Positions 36,333 to 44,983 of a DNA stretch of 64,000 nucleotides are shown piece by piece; the first letter of the stretch is position 1, and each line of letters begins with the position of its first letter. The stretch is from positions 8,092 to 72,091 of the forward strand of contig DATCJU010000151.1 in NCBI GenBank assembly GCA_036562635.1, in the 5' to 3' direction. The notes below the pieces were generated by a model. That model was not told where the DNA came from. It made no database searches and saw only the letters and a list, made by a program, of their open reading frames with translations. The stretch is from DATCJU01 sp036562635. GTDB taxonomy: Bacteria > Actinomycetota > Actinomycetes > Mycobacteriales > Pseudonocardiaceae. The position numbers and the translations under genes were made by a program.

Positions 36333-36661
36333 GGTCGACGTTCCCTTCCTGGTTCGAGGCCGACGGGTGCGCCGCCCGTCACGTCTCGGGGCGACCACCG
36401 CAGCGCGCAGGCCGGCGCACCCGCGCCGGCGGGCCGGGTTCCTCGGGGCCACCGGGGTACCCGGACCGTGTGTCCGCTGAACAGAGCTCCCGATCACCAC
36501 GCGTGAGGTCATCCGATAGCGGGTAGGCCGTGCTTCTAGCCCCAGCGCGGGGCATTCCGGAACGGAGGACGAGGACGACAGGACCACTCACGGCGGGGTG
36601 CCCGGTGCAGTGGGACGGTCCGGTCACGTGGGGTTCCGGGATCGGTGTGGGCGGGAAGGGG
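36333..36661. other. Divergent promoter region xfp / universal stress protein
   Basis: 329 bp without a gene. TCAC-N5-GTGA at 36494-36506 is a Crp-like inverted repeat, and GGGACGGTCC at 36612-36621 resembles half of a DosR box 40 bp before the stress-protein start. Both are weak. Confidence 0.4.
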
Positions 36662-37588
36662 ATGACGAGGATGGATCCGGCAGCGACACGCGGCGCGGTG
36701 GTGGCCGGGTACGACGGCTCGGAACCCGCCCGTCGCGCAGCCCGGTGGGCGGTGTTGGAGGCCGCGCTCCGACGTCGACCGTTGCTTCTGGTGGCGGCGT
36801 TCTCCCCACCCCGTTTCCACCCGCGGTTCACCACCGGGACACCCACCTCGAAGGACGTCGAGCAGCTTCGGCAGCACGTCGAGGAGAGCCTGCAGGCGAT
36901 CGCCGAGGAGTGCCGGCGGTCCGCCCCGGGAGTCGAGGTGCACACCGTCGCGGTCATGGAGCACCCCGTCACCGCGCTCACCCGCCACGCCGAGGACGCA
37001 GAACTCCTGGTGGTCGGCGCCTCGGGGGCCACCGCCCTGCGACGCCTCACCCTCGGCTCGACCACGTCGGCGCTCGTCCGACATGTGCAACGGCCCGTGG
37101 TGGTGGTCCGCGACACCCCGGACGACACCACGGAGAGGAGACGGGTCCTGGTCGGTGTCGACGAGGACCCCTCCACCGACGCCGCCGTCGGTTTCGCCTT
37201 CGACTTCGCCTCCCGGCACGGGTACGACCTGCAGGTCGTCCACGTCTGGAACGACCTGCCGTTCGACGCACTGGCACCGGTGCGGCTGTGGGACTTCGAC
37301 TGGAAACAGGTGAACGAGCAGGCCACCCGGCTGCTCACCGAGTCGGTGTCCGGTTGGCAGGAGCGCTACCCCGAGGTGCGGTTCGAGACGGAGAACATCG
37401 CCAGTGGGCACCCGGCCGCGGTGTTGCTGGAGCGCTCCTCGGAGGCGGCCCTGCTGGTCGTGGGCAGCCACCACACCCCGCTCGAACGTGCCCTGATCGG
37501 ATCGGTCAGCCACGCCGTACTGCACCACGCGTCCTGTCCGGTCGCCGTGGTGCGCTCCGGCGCGGCACCGGACGACACCTCCGGATGA
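36662..37588 (+). CDS. Tandem universal stress protein
   Basis: 308 residues, two Usp domains. Domain 1 keeps the ATP loop G-x2-G-x9-GS/T (GASGATALRRLTLGST). Domain 2 has GSHHTPLERALIGS, where the second glycine is lost. Starts VVAGYDGSEPARRAARWAV and, for domain 2, VLVGVDEDPSTDAAVGFAF. Tandem USPs of this kind are members of the mycobacterial DosR regulon and bind ATP. ATG at 36662 follows GGAAGGGG. It is convergent with the metallo-beta-lactamase/rhodanese gene. Confidence 0.95.
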   Translation: MTRMDPAATRGAVVAGYDGSEPARRAARWAVLEAALRRRPLLLVAAFSPPRFHPRFTTGTPTSKDVEQLRQHVEESLQAIAEECRRSAPGVEVHTVAVMEHPVTALTRHAEDAELLVVGASGATALRRLTLGSTTSALVRHVQRPVVVVRDTPDDTTERRRVLVGVDEDPSTDAAVGFAFDFASRHGYDLQVVHVWNDLPFDALAPVRLWDFDWKQVNEQATRLLTESVSGWQERYPEVRFETENIASGHPAAVLLERSSEAALLVVGSHHTPLERALIGSVSHAVLHHASCPVAVVRSGAAPDDTSG

Positions 37589-37626
37589 CCCGATGTCCGA
37601 CGGGCCGCCGTGACGGCACGCCCGCT

Positions 37627-39024
37627 TCAGGGAAGATCGGCCCGGACCATCGGGACGCCCGCGGGCTCGGCGGTGTCGAAGGCGTCGTCCACGAGCACCA
37701 CCGTCCGCCCGGCGCGGGCCAGCAGGGAGGCCGCGGCGGCAGCCCGGTAACCGCTGCCGCAGTGCACCCACACCGTGTCACCGGGGTCGAGCTCGGTCAT
37801 CCGCCGGGGCAGCTCGGGCAGCGGGATGTGCACGGCGTTCCGGACGTGGGATCGGCGCCATTCCGTGCCGAGCCGGACGTCGAGCACCACCTGCGGCGCC
37901 GGCAGACCCGCGGGAACCCCGCGACCGGACAGCGCCGTGGCCAGCTCGGCGAAGGAGGCGGTGGGTAGGCCGACGACCTGGCGTGGGTCGGCGGCCAACT
38001 GCTCGGGTGGGCCGGTCGCCGCGGCGGCCGGTCGGTCGACACCGATGCGGACCAGCTCCCGCTGTGCCCGGGCGACCTGGTCGGGCGTACTGCCCACCAG
38101 GGTGACCGGGGCGCCCCGGTCCACCAGCCAGCCCAGCCAGGTGGCCATCGACCCGTCCAGCCCCAGACTGACGGTGCCGGCCAGGTGCGACCGGGCGAAC
38201 GCGCGACGTGACCGCAGGTCGACCACCCACTCCCCCGCCTCGATCCGCCGCACCAGCTCGGCGGGATCGGCCCGCCGGGCCGGGCTGATGTCGACCGGTT
38301 CCGGCCCCGCGAGGTTCCGCACACCCATGTGCGCGTAGTAGGCCGGATAGGCGTCGAGCCCACCGAGAAGGTTCCGCACGAACTCCTCCGTGGCCAGCCG
38401 GAACGCGGGGTTGACCTGTTTCTCCCGGCCCAGGGTCGACGCCTCCCGGGAGGCCTTCCCGGCCGAGCAGAAGCTGCCGAAGCCGTGGGTGGGCCAGATC
38501 CGTGCGCCGTCGGGCAGCACCTCGGCCAGCCGACGGACCGACGTGTACTGGCGGCGGGCCAGTTCCTCGGCGTACCGCTCGCCGAGCAGATCGGTGCGGC
38601 CTATGGTGCCGAACAACAGGGAGCCACCGGTGAAGACGCCCTCCGTTCCGTCCGGGCCCTGCAGCACGTAGGACAGGTGGTGGAACGTGTGCCCCGGGGT
38701 GGCAAGCACCGACAGGCGCAGGACCGGAGAGACCTCGACGACGTCGCCGTCGGCCAAGGCGACGCGGGGGAACGGCACCTCGTCGGCGGCCGCCACACCG
38801 TAGCTCGCCCCGGTCAACCGACACAGTTCCAGACCGCCGGAGACGTAGTCGTTGTGGATGTGGGTCTCCACCACGTGGGTGATCCGCGCCCCGAGCCGCC
38901 CGGCCAGCATCAGGATCCGGTCCACGTCGCGCTGCGGGTCCACCACCACGGCCACCTCGCCGTCCGTGGCCAGGTAACTGCGGTCCCCCAGCGACGACGT
39001 CTCGATCACGTACACGTCCGACAT
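37627..39024 (-). CDS. Metallo-beta-lactamase-fold / double rhodanese fusion (persulfide dioxygenase-like)
   Basis: 465 residues. The N-terminal metal domain has ETHIHNDYVSGG, TPGHTFHHLSY and THGFGSF, with His/Asp ligands of the ETHE1/glyoxalase II family. The first rhodanese domain (about 270-350) has LVGSTPDQ where the Cys loop should be, so it looks inactive. The second (about 370-460) has HCGSGYRAAAAA with a reactive Cys. Such fusions oxidise glutathione or other thiol persulfides and move sulfane sulfur. Start ATG at 39024. It fits redox/sulfide defence in this stress region. Confidence 0.92.
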   Translation of the reverse strand: MSDVYVIETSSLGDRSYLATDGEVAVVVDPQRDVDRILMLAGRLGARITHVVETHIHNDYVSGGLELCRLTGASYGVAAADEVPFPRVALADGDVVEVSPVLRLSVLATPGHTFHHLSYVLQGPDGTEGVFTGGSLLFGTIGRTDLLGERYAEELARRQYTSVRRLAEVLPDGARIWPTHGFGSFCSAGKASREASTLGREKQVNPAFRLATEEFVRNLLGGLDAYPAYYAHMGVRNLAGPEPVDISPARRADPAELVRRIEAGEWVVDLRSRRAFARSHLAGTVSLGLDGSMATWLGWLVDRGAPVTLVGSTPDQVARAQRELVRIGVDRPAAAATGPPEQLAADPRQVVGLPTASFAELATALSGRGVPAGLPAPQVVLDVRLGTEWRRSHVRNAVHIPLPELPRRMTELDPGDTVWVHCGSGYRAAAAASLLARAGRTVVLVDDAFDTAEPAGVPMVRADLP

Positions 39025-39209
39025 CGGTGCCACCCCGTTCCTCCGTGGTCCCTCATCACCCTGTCGGGGTTCCCCGTCGGCCTCGCTTCTGACCACCCTC
39101 GGCCTTCAAGTCGTCCTGCCCACACCGACGGGCGGTACGAACCGGCACGAAGGCCGCCCCACGAGCAGCCGGAGCGCTACACCACCCCGTGGCCGGGTAC
39201 TCGACCCTC

Positions 39210-40193
39210 ATGGAGGAGCACCGGGAGACGCACGCACCCACACCGAGCAGCACCAGGGACCGGGTGGTTGCGGCACTCGAACAGCACGAGGCCGGATGGC
39301 ACGCCCTGCACTGGGCGGCGGCGGAGGCCGCCGCGCACCGTGTGCCCCTGCGGATCCACCACTGCTGGCAGGCGGTGCGCGACGCCCTACCGGCGCCCGG
39401 CAGCACCATGGGGATCCCGGTGCCCACCCTCGGCCAGGAACCGAGCCCCGTGGCGGGGATGCTGCTCGACGAGGGCGTTCGTCGGGTCCGGGCCCTGTAT
39501 CCGGGGTTGCCGGTGGACGGGGCCCTGCTCGAGGGCCGCGCGGGTCCGGCGCTGGCCGCCGCCGCACGTCCCGGGGATCTGCTGGTGCTCGGTCTGCGCA
39601 GCACCCATCGGTTCGCCGCGCGGCTGCTGGGGTCGACGGTCAGCTATCTGCTGCGCCACGCGCCGTGCCCGATCGCGGTGCTTCCCCCGGGAGGGCCGGA
39701 CAACCCGGGCCCGTTCCAGGGGCACGTCATCGCCGCGCTCGACGGCACGCCACCGGACGACGAGGTGCTCGCCGTGGCCTTCGCCGAGGCCGCCGCGCAC
39801 CGTCTCCCCCTTGTCGCGGCACACGCCGAGGAGACCGACGAACCGGTTTCCGGATCCGTGGTGGACGAACAGATGCTCCAGATCACCCTCGTCCCCCACC
39901 CGAAGGCGTACGGGGTGCTGCAGGAGGAGCTGGCGCCGTGGCGGGCGCGGTACCCCGACGTCCCGGTACGGCGAGCGACGTTCCGCGGCGCCCCCGCGGC
40001 GGTGCTGCGTCGCATCGTGGCCGGTGCCGCCATGCTGGTGCTGGGGCGGAGCCGGCGCACGTGGCGACCGGTGAGCCTGGTCGACCTCGTCCTGTCGGAC
40101 GCCCGCTGCCCGGTGCTGGTGACGCCGCCCCCGGTGAGGACGTCCCCGGTTCCCGCGTCCGCGCCGGGTGCGGGTACGGCGCCCGGTCGTTGA
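39210..40193 (+). CDS. Tandem universal stress protein, degenerate ATP loops
   Basis: 327 residues with two Usp-like domains. The ATP loops are altered: domain 1 GLRSTHRFAARLLGST lacks the second Gly, domain 2 GRSRRTWRPVSLVDL lacks the pattern. The C-terminal strand CPVLVTP is intact. A UspA-type fold without ATP binding is likely. The ATG at 39210 is used; a GTG at 39189 is the alternative, and neither has a good ribosome site. Confidence 0.85.
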   Translation: MEEHRETHAPTPSSTRDRVVAALEQHEAGWHALHWAAAEAAAHRVPLRIHHCWQAVRDALPAPGSTMGIPVPTLGQEPSPVAGMLLDEGVRRVRALYPGLPVDGALLEGRAGPALAAAARPGDLLVLGLRSTHRFAARLLGSTVSYLLRHAPCPIAVLPPGGPDNPGPFQGHVIAALDGTPPDDEVLAVAFAEAAAHRLPLVAAHAEETDEPVSGSVVDEQMLQITLVPHPKAYGVLQEELAPWRARYPDVPVRRATFRGAPAAVLRRIVAGAAMLVLGRSRRTWRPVSLVDLVLSDARCPVLVTPPPVRTSPVPASAPGAGTAPGR

Positions 40194-40215
40194 CCGGGAC
40201 GGCGTCGGAGCACCA

Positions 40216-40232
40216 CCCGGTTCGGTACCGGG
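40216..40232. terminator. Bidirectional terminator
   Basis: CCCGGT-TCGGT-ACCGGG hairpin between the convergent stress-protein and CBS genes. Confidence 0.65.
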
Positions 40233-40279
40233 CCGGGCGAGCTCCGCTCGTTCGACCGACTCCCGTCCACGGGTGGGGC

Positions 40280-40888
40280 TCAGGACGGCGTGCTCTCCAC
40301 CTCGACGTGCACCACACCGGGCACCGCCTGGGCCAGCACGGCGGCCACGTGGCGGTCGGTCGGGTCGTGGTACTCGTCGCGGATCCGTACCGCACCCTGC
40401 CGCACCTCGACGGTCCAGCGGCCACGGCCTCCGTAGATCTCCAGCCGGTGTCGTACGTCCCTGGCGATCACCTGGTCGTCGCGGGTGATGGTGCGGACCA
40501 GGTCACGTCGGCTCACGATGCCGACCACACGGGAACCTTCCACGACGGGGACACTGCGGATGCCCCGCTCGAGCATCGTCCGCGCCACGTCGCCGACATC
40601 CGTACCGGCGGCGGCCACCACCACCGGGGAGGTCATCACCTCTCCCACGGTGGCCCCCGGCGGGTCGGACACCGGCTCCTCCTGCCGCCAGATCCGGGCA
40701 CGTGGATCGCGGGGGATGCGGCCGCGTACCACATCGGCCTCGGTGACGATCCCGACCAGCTGCTCCTCGTCGTCAACGACGGGCAGCGCGGTGAACCCGT
40801 GTGCCACCAGCAGGGCAGCCGCCTCCTTGACCGATGTCCCCGGCCGCACGGTGATCACGGGGCTGGTCATCACGTCCCTGGCTCGCAT
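40280..40888 (-). CDS. CBS-pair protein with C-terminal BON domain (Hrp1-like)
   Basis: 202 residues. Two CBS domains (RDVMTSPVITVRPGTSVKEAAALLVAHG and GEVMTSPVVVAAAGTDVGDVARTMLERG) form a Bateman module, which binds adenine nucleotides. A BON-type segment follows (about 135-200, VEVRQGAVRIRDEYHDPTDRHVAAVLAQAVPGV). Mycobacterial Hrp1 (hypoxic response protein 1) has the same CBS pair and belongs to the DosR regulon. GAGGAG lies 5 bp before the ATG. It is 87 bp downstream of the nitroreductase gene, same strand. Confidence 0.93.
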   Translation of the reverse strand: MRARDVMTSPVITVRPGTSVKEAAALLVAHGFTALPVVDDEEQLVGIVTEADVVRGRIPRDPRARIWRQEEPVSDPPGATVGEVMTSPVVVAAAGTDVGDVARTMLERGIRSVPVVEGSRVVGIVSRRDLVRTITRDDQVIARDVRHRLEIYGGRGRWTVEVRQGAVRIRDEYHDPTDRHVAAVLAQAVPGVVHVEVESTPS

Positions 40889-40975
40889 CGCCGCTCCTCG
40901 CCCTACCCGTCCACCTGGTCGGTTCCTACCCGTCCCACGTGTTTCCATGCCCGGGACCGGAACGGTCGGGCCCGC

Positions 40976-41977
40976 TCAGAGCACCGGAGTGTCATGCACG
41001 ATGAGTTCGGACACCGGACGACGCGGGACCGGGGGCACCGAGATGCCGTAACCGATGCGCAGCACCATCTGCGGGTGGAGGTGTCCACCGAGCAGGGCAC
41101 GCAGCCGCCTGCGGGTGGCCGGTACCTCCACCACCTGGGACAGGAACGACGCCGACAGGCCCAGTGAGGTCGCGGTGAGCAGCACCCGCTGCATCCCCTG
41201 CCCGCTCTGCAGCTCGGCGAGCGGCCCGGAGTGGTGCGAGCACAGCACCACGACCAGGGGATCGTCCTCGAAATCCTTGCCCGGAACCCGGGGCCGGGCC
41301 CGCCCGCCGGTGAAGTCCCGCAGCACCCACACGTCCTGCGGTTCCGGCTTGGGCCCGCCCGCGGACACCGGGACCCCCTGCTTCGCCTCCGCGCCCATCC
41401 CCACCCAGGCCGCCATCTCGGCGCGGAAGGCCGGATCCGCGCTCTGCACCTCGTGGGCCTGCACCACCAGCTCGCGGAGTGCGGCCCGCTCGGTCCGGTC
41501 CCGCACCACGTGCAGCCAGCACTGTTCCGCCTGGGCCGCCCGCACCAGTGCCTGCCGGTGCATGACGGGCACCGGTTCGTCGGTGAAGGGATGCCGGTTG
41601 GTGCGGCGCCGCGGGATCGCGGCGACCAGCTCGGCGACCTGTGGGTCGGGCCGAGCGGGGCCGGCGGCACGCACGGTCGCCAGGAGATCCGGCTGCCGGG
41701 TGTCCGGCAGCAGGGTGACCAGCGGGTGGACCCCCATGTTCTTCAGCGCCAGCTTCAGGTTCAGCAGCGCGGCTCCACAGCCCAGGCGCAACTCCTGGTC
41801 GTCGGGGTCCGCCGCGGGGAGCCGCCGCTCCGGATCCCTGAACAGATCGATCGACGCCGGCTGCAACCGGAACCGCCACGGCTGGGCGTTGTGCAGGGAA
41901 GGTGCGGCGGCCGCGGCCCGCAGCGCGGCCTCCACCTGTTCGGAGGTCAGACCCAGCACCGAAGGGATGTCGTTCAT
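40976..41977 (-). CDS. Acg-family nitroreductase-like protein
   Basis: 333 residues. ALRAAAAAPSLHNAQPWRFRL at the N terminus and IPRRRTNRHPFTD in the middle are the hallmark of the Acg/Rv3131 family. Later VLLTATSLGLSASFLSQVVEV matches the second half of a fused double nitroreductase domain. Acg-type proteins bind FMN and accompany hypoxic survival in mycobacteria. It shares a 253-bp divergent promoter with the histidine kinase gene and is followed by the CBS protein. Confidence 0.93.
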   Translation of the reverse strand: MNDIPSVLGLTSEQVEAALRAAAAAPSLHNAQPWRFRLQPASIDLFRDPERRLPAADPDDQELRLGCGAALLNLKLALKNMGVHPLVTLLPDTRQPDLLATVRAAGPARPDPQVAELVAAIPRRRTNRHPFTDEPVPVMHRQALVRAAQAEQCWLHVVRDRTERAALRELVVQAHEVQSADPAFRAEMAAWVGMGAEAKQGVPVSAGGPKPEPQDVWVLRDFTGGRARPRVPGKDFEDDPLVVVLCSHHSGPLAELQSGQGMQRVLLTATSLGLSASFLSQVVEVPATRRRLRALLGGHLHPQMVLRIGYGISVPPVPRRPVSELIVHDTPVL

Positions 41978-42133
41978 CGCGAACCCTTTCCCACCCGGTC
42001 GGGCGGACCGGGCGAACAGTGCGGTGCGGCCCGAGCACCTGCGATGGTCGCATTGCTCCGGGATTCACTGCCCTGGAACTCAGGATCGCGTCGCACCGCT
42101 CCTCCCACCACGGTCGAAGGTCCCTTCCCAGGG

Positions 42134-42147
42134 GGGACGATCGCCCC
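42134..42147. promoter_or_regulatory. Candidate DosR-type box between acg-like and histidine kinase genes
   Basis: GGGAC-GATC-GCCCC matches the mycobacterial DosR 5-4-5 half-site layout (GGGAC-N4-GTCCC) at nine of ten arm positions. It is central in a divergent promoter shared by two genes of the kind DosR controls. One box, found by eye in GC-rich DNA, is weak evidence. Confidence 0.4.
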
Positions 42148-42230
42148 TCGGGACAGTGCGTTCTGTTGCGGTCCCCCAGGGCACCTGCGAGCCTGGACAG
42201 ACGACTTCACCTGTTCGGTGGGGATGAGCC

Positions 42231-43979
42231 ATGTCGGACGGCCAGGACCACGCTCTCGGGGGCTCCCCGCCGGGGATGCGCGGGTTGCGCCTGGACGAGT
42301 TGCTCCACGAGATGCAGGAGCAGCTCACCGAGGTGGTCCGGGCCAGGGACCAGCTGCGTGGCCTGTTGGAGGCGGTGTTCGCGGTGGCCTCCGGCCTGGA
42401 GCTGGACCTGACGTTGCGGCGGATCGTGCACGCGGCCACGAGACTGGTGCACGCCCGTTACGGGGCCCTGGGGGTGCTCGGCCCGGACGGACGGCTGTCC
42501 GACTTCATCCATGTCGGCGTCGACGAACGAACCCGTGCCCAGATCGGCCACCTCCCCCGAGGGCACGGACTGCTGGGCCAGTTGATCCACGACCCACGAC
42601 CACTGCGTCTGCGGGACCTGACACAGCATCCGTCCTCGGTGGGCTTCCCACCTCACCATCCCCCGATGCGCAACTTCCTCGGCGTTCCGGTACGTGTCCG
42701 CGACGAGGTGTTCGGCAACCTCTACATGACGGAGAAGATCGGGGGTGAGGAGTTCACCCCGGACGACGAGGTGGTGCTGGAGGCGCTCGCCGCCGCGGCC
42801 GGGGTGGCCGTGGAGAACGCGAGGCTGTTCGAACAGGCCAAGCTCCGGCAACGGTGGTTGCAGGCCTCGGGGGAGATCACCACCGAACTGCTCTCCGGCC
42901 TGGACACCGGTGCGGCGCTCACCCTGGTCGCCCGACGGGTGCTGGAGCTGCTCGAGGCACGCTCCTCCTTCGTCCTGCTCGGCCCGGTCGACGAGGCAGG
43001 TCGTTTCCGCATCGGTGCGCAGGCCGGGGAACCCGCCTCCGCCGAGCACCTGGTCGGCACCCTCGTGTCGGTGACGGGCACCCCGCTGGAGTCGGTGTGG
43101 CGGCAGGACACGGCGGTGCTCAGCGGGGAGTGGGACTACAACTACCCCGACCTGGGGCTGCCCGCCGAGCGCTGCGGACCGGCCCTGGCCGTCGTGCTGC
43201 ATCCCGGCGAGCAGGTCGCGGGCATGCTCGTGGCGCTGCGTGCCCGCGGTGACGAACCCTTCCACGCCGACCAGCTGCCCCTGCTCACCAGCTTCGCCAA
43301 CCAGGCGGCCCTGGCCGTGGAGCTGGCCGGTAGACAGGTCACCCAACGCGAGGTGGCCGTCCTGCACGACCGCGATCGCATCGCCCGCGACCTGCACGAC
43401 CACGTGATCCAACGGCTGTTCGCCGCCGGGATGACCCTGCAGGGGACCCTGCGTCGCATCTCCTCCGCGGAAGCCAAGGAACGGATCATGCGGGTGGTCG
43501 AACAGCTCGACGAGACGGTGTCGGACATCCGCACCACCATCTTCGACCTGCACAGTGCGGCGGAGACGGGGAGACGGAGCCTGCGCAGACAGCTGCTGAA
43601 CACCGCGTCCGCTGCCTGTGCCGCCTCCGGCCTGTCCCCCACCGTGCGGATGTCCGGGCCGATCGACACCCTGGTGCCCCAGGAGGTGGGCAGGCACGCG
43701 GTGGCGGTGCTGCGGGAGGCCCTGAGCAACGTCCTCCGACATGCTCACGCCACCGGTGTCGTGGTGACCGTCGAGGCCGACGACGACCTGGTGATCGACG
43801 TGGCGGACGACGGGGTGGGCATTGACCGGGAGGCCGCGCGCAGTGGGCTGCGGAACCTGGAGGCGCGAGCCGCACGGTACGGCGGGTCCCTGACGGTGGA
43901 CCGACGCCCCGAGGGTGGGACCCGGCTGCACTGGCAGGTGCCCCTGCCGCGGGACGCGGAGCCGTCCCCGCCGCGGTGA
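42231..43979 (+). CDS. DosS/DevS-like GAF-domain sensor histidine kinase
   Basis: 582 residues. Two GAF domains lie at about 58-200 and 225-365. GAF-A has GHLPRGHGLLGQLIHDPRPLRL and VGFPPHHPPMRNFLG, very like heme-binding DosS/DosT; His143 aligns with the heme-ligand His of DosS by my recollection. HisKA_3 motif RDRIARDLHDHVIQRLFAAG carries phospho-acceptor His389, and HATPase_c has EALSNVLRHAHAT and DVADDGVGIDREA. No transmembrane helix, so a cytosolic oxygen/redox sensor is likely. No DosR-type regulator is adjacent, making it an orphan in this window. ATG at 42231 follows GGGGATGAG. Confidence 0.93.
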   Translation: MSDGQDHALGGSPPGMRGLRLDELLHEMQEQLTEVVRARDQLRGLLEAVFAVASGLELDLTLRRIVHAATRLVHARYGALGVLGPDGRLSDFIHVGVDERTRAQIGHLPRGHGLLGQLIHDPRPLRLRDLTQHPSSVGFPPHHPPMRNFLGVPVRVRDEVFGNLYMTEKIGGEEFTPDDEVVLEALAAAAGVAVENARLFEQAKLRQRWLQASGEITTELLSGLDTGAALTLVARRVLELLEARSSFVLLGPVDEAGRFRIGAQAGEPASAEHLVGTLVSVTGTPLESVWRQDTAVLSGEWDYNYPDLGLPAERCGPALAVVLHPGEQVAGMLVALRARGDEPFHADQLPLLTSFANQAALAVELAGRQVTQREVAVLHDRDRIARDLHDHVIQRLFAAGMTLQGTLRRISSAEAKERIMRVVEQLDETVSDIRTTIFDLHSAAETGRRSLRRQLLNTASAACAASGLSPTVRMSGPIDTLVPQEVGRHAVAVLREALSNVLRHAHATGVVVTVEADDDLVIDVADDGVGIDREAARSGLRNLEARAARYGGSLTVDRRPEGGTRLHWQVPLPRDAEPSPPR

Positions 43980-43983
43980 CCGG

Positions 43984-44016
43984 CGCGGACGTTCCACCGG
44001 GCGGGACACGTCCGCG
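43984..44016. terminator. Terminator between kinase and stress-protein genes
   Basis: 8-bp stem CGCGGACG/CGTCCGCG with a 17-nt loop, 4 bp after the kinase stop. Confidence 0.5.
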
Positions 44017-44098
44017 GATACGGGAAAGCAGAGGAGCGACGGGGCGATCACGCCGTCACCCGGCTCCGTCACCCACCTGGCCTGCGGCTTCGGGTGGC

Positions 44099-44983
44099 TC
44101 AGCGCCCCGGCTGGGGGCGTACCACGGCCACCGGGCAGGGCGCATGGTGCAGCAGGGCCTGGCTGGTCGATCCGAGCAGCATGCCCCGCACCCCACCGCG
44201 GCCCCGACTGCCAACCACGACCAGCCGCGCCCCACCCGCCTGGTCCAACAGGGCACGCGCCGCCGCGCCCCGGGTGACCACCTGCCGGACCGACACGTCC
44301 GGGTACTGCTCCTGCCAGCCGGCCAGGCGCTGGGCGAGCAGCTGCTGCCCGTCCGCCTCGATCGCCTCCCAGTCGACGAACACGGCCGCCAGACCCCACA
44401 ACGCGTCGGACACCGCGTCGTTCCAGCTGTGCACGGCCACCAGCGGGGTGTCCCACCGGGACGCCTCGTCGAAGGCGAACGCGACCGCCGCCTCACTGGC
44501 CGCCGTCCCGTCCACCCCGACCACCACCGGCCCGGTCTCGGGGGGCGGGGCGTCGAGAGGATCGCCGCGGACCACCACCACGGGGCAGTGACCGTGCGCG
44601 GCGAGCGTGACGGCGACGGAGCCGACCAGCAGCCCGGTGAACCCGCCCAGTCCGCGTGACCCCAGGACCACCATGCGTGCCGACCGGGACAGGTCGACCA
44701 GCACCGCCGCGGGCACTCCGTCCAGCAGATCCGTGGCCACCTCGACCCCCGGGGCCTCCTGTCGGGCCAACACGGCCCCCTGCTCCAGCCACTGCCGTCC
44801 CTGGTCCTTCAGGGCCTCCTCGAAGGAGCGGGGCACGGTCACCGGTGTGTAGGCCGTGATCCGCGGCACGGCGTGCACCAGCCGTAGCTGCAGGCGTCGG
44901 ACCAGGGCCGTGCGCGCCGCCCACCGGACGGCGTTCTCGGCCGAGAGGGAACCGTCGACGCCCACGAGAACCGGGCCGGTCAT
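44099..44983 (-). CDS. Tandem universal stress protein
   Basis: 294 residues. Both domains keep the ATP loop (GSRGLGGFTGLLVGSV and GSRGRGGVRGMLLGST). Starts PVLVGVDGSLSAENAVRWAA and VVVGVDGTAASEAAVAFAF. It is translated from an ATG that overlaps the stop of the upstream nitroreductase by 4 bp. Of the four stress proteins here it is the one with the most complete ATP sites. Rv2623-type tandem USPs act as ATP-dependent growth regulators in mycobacteria. Confidence 0.96.
   Translation of the reverse strand: MTGPVLVGVDGSLSAENAVRWAARTALVRRLQLRLVHAVPRITAYTPVTVPRSFEEALKDQGRQWLEQGAVLARQEAPGVEVATDLLDGVPAAVLVDLSRSARMVVLGSRGLGGFTGLLVGSVAVTLAAHGHCPVVVVRGDPLDAPPPETGPVVVGVDGTAASEAAVAFAFDEASRWDTPLVAVHSWNDAVSDALWGLAAVFVDWEAIEADGQQLLAQRLAGWQEQYPDVSVRQVVTRGAAARALLDQAGGARLVVVGSRGRGGVRGMLLGSTSQALLHHAPCPVAVVRPQPGR

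Noticed and set aside
33423..36506. 1027-codon open frame on the plus strand
   Set aside because: Mostly antisense to phosphoketolase and out of frame with the cyclase-fold gene; no family similarity.
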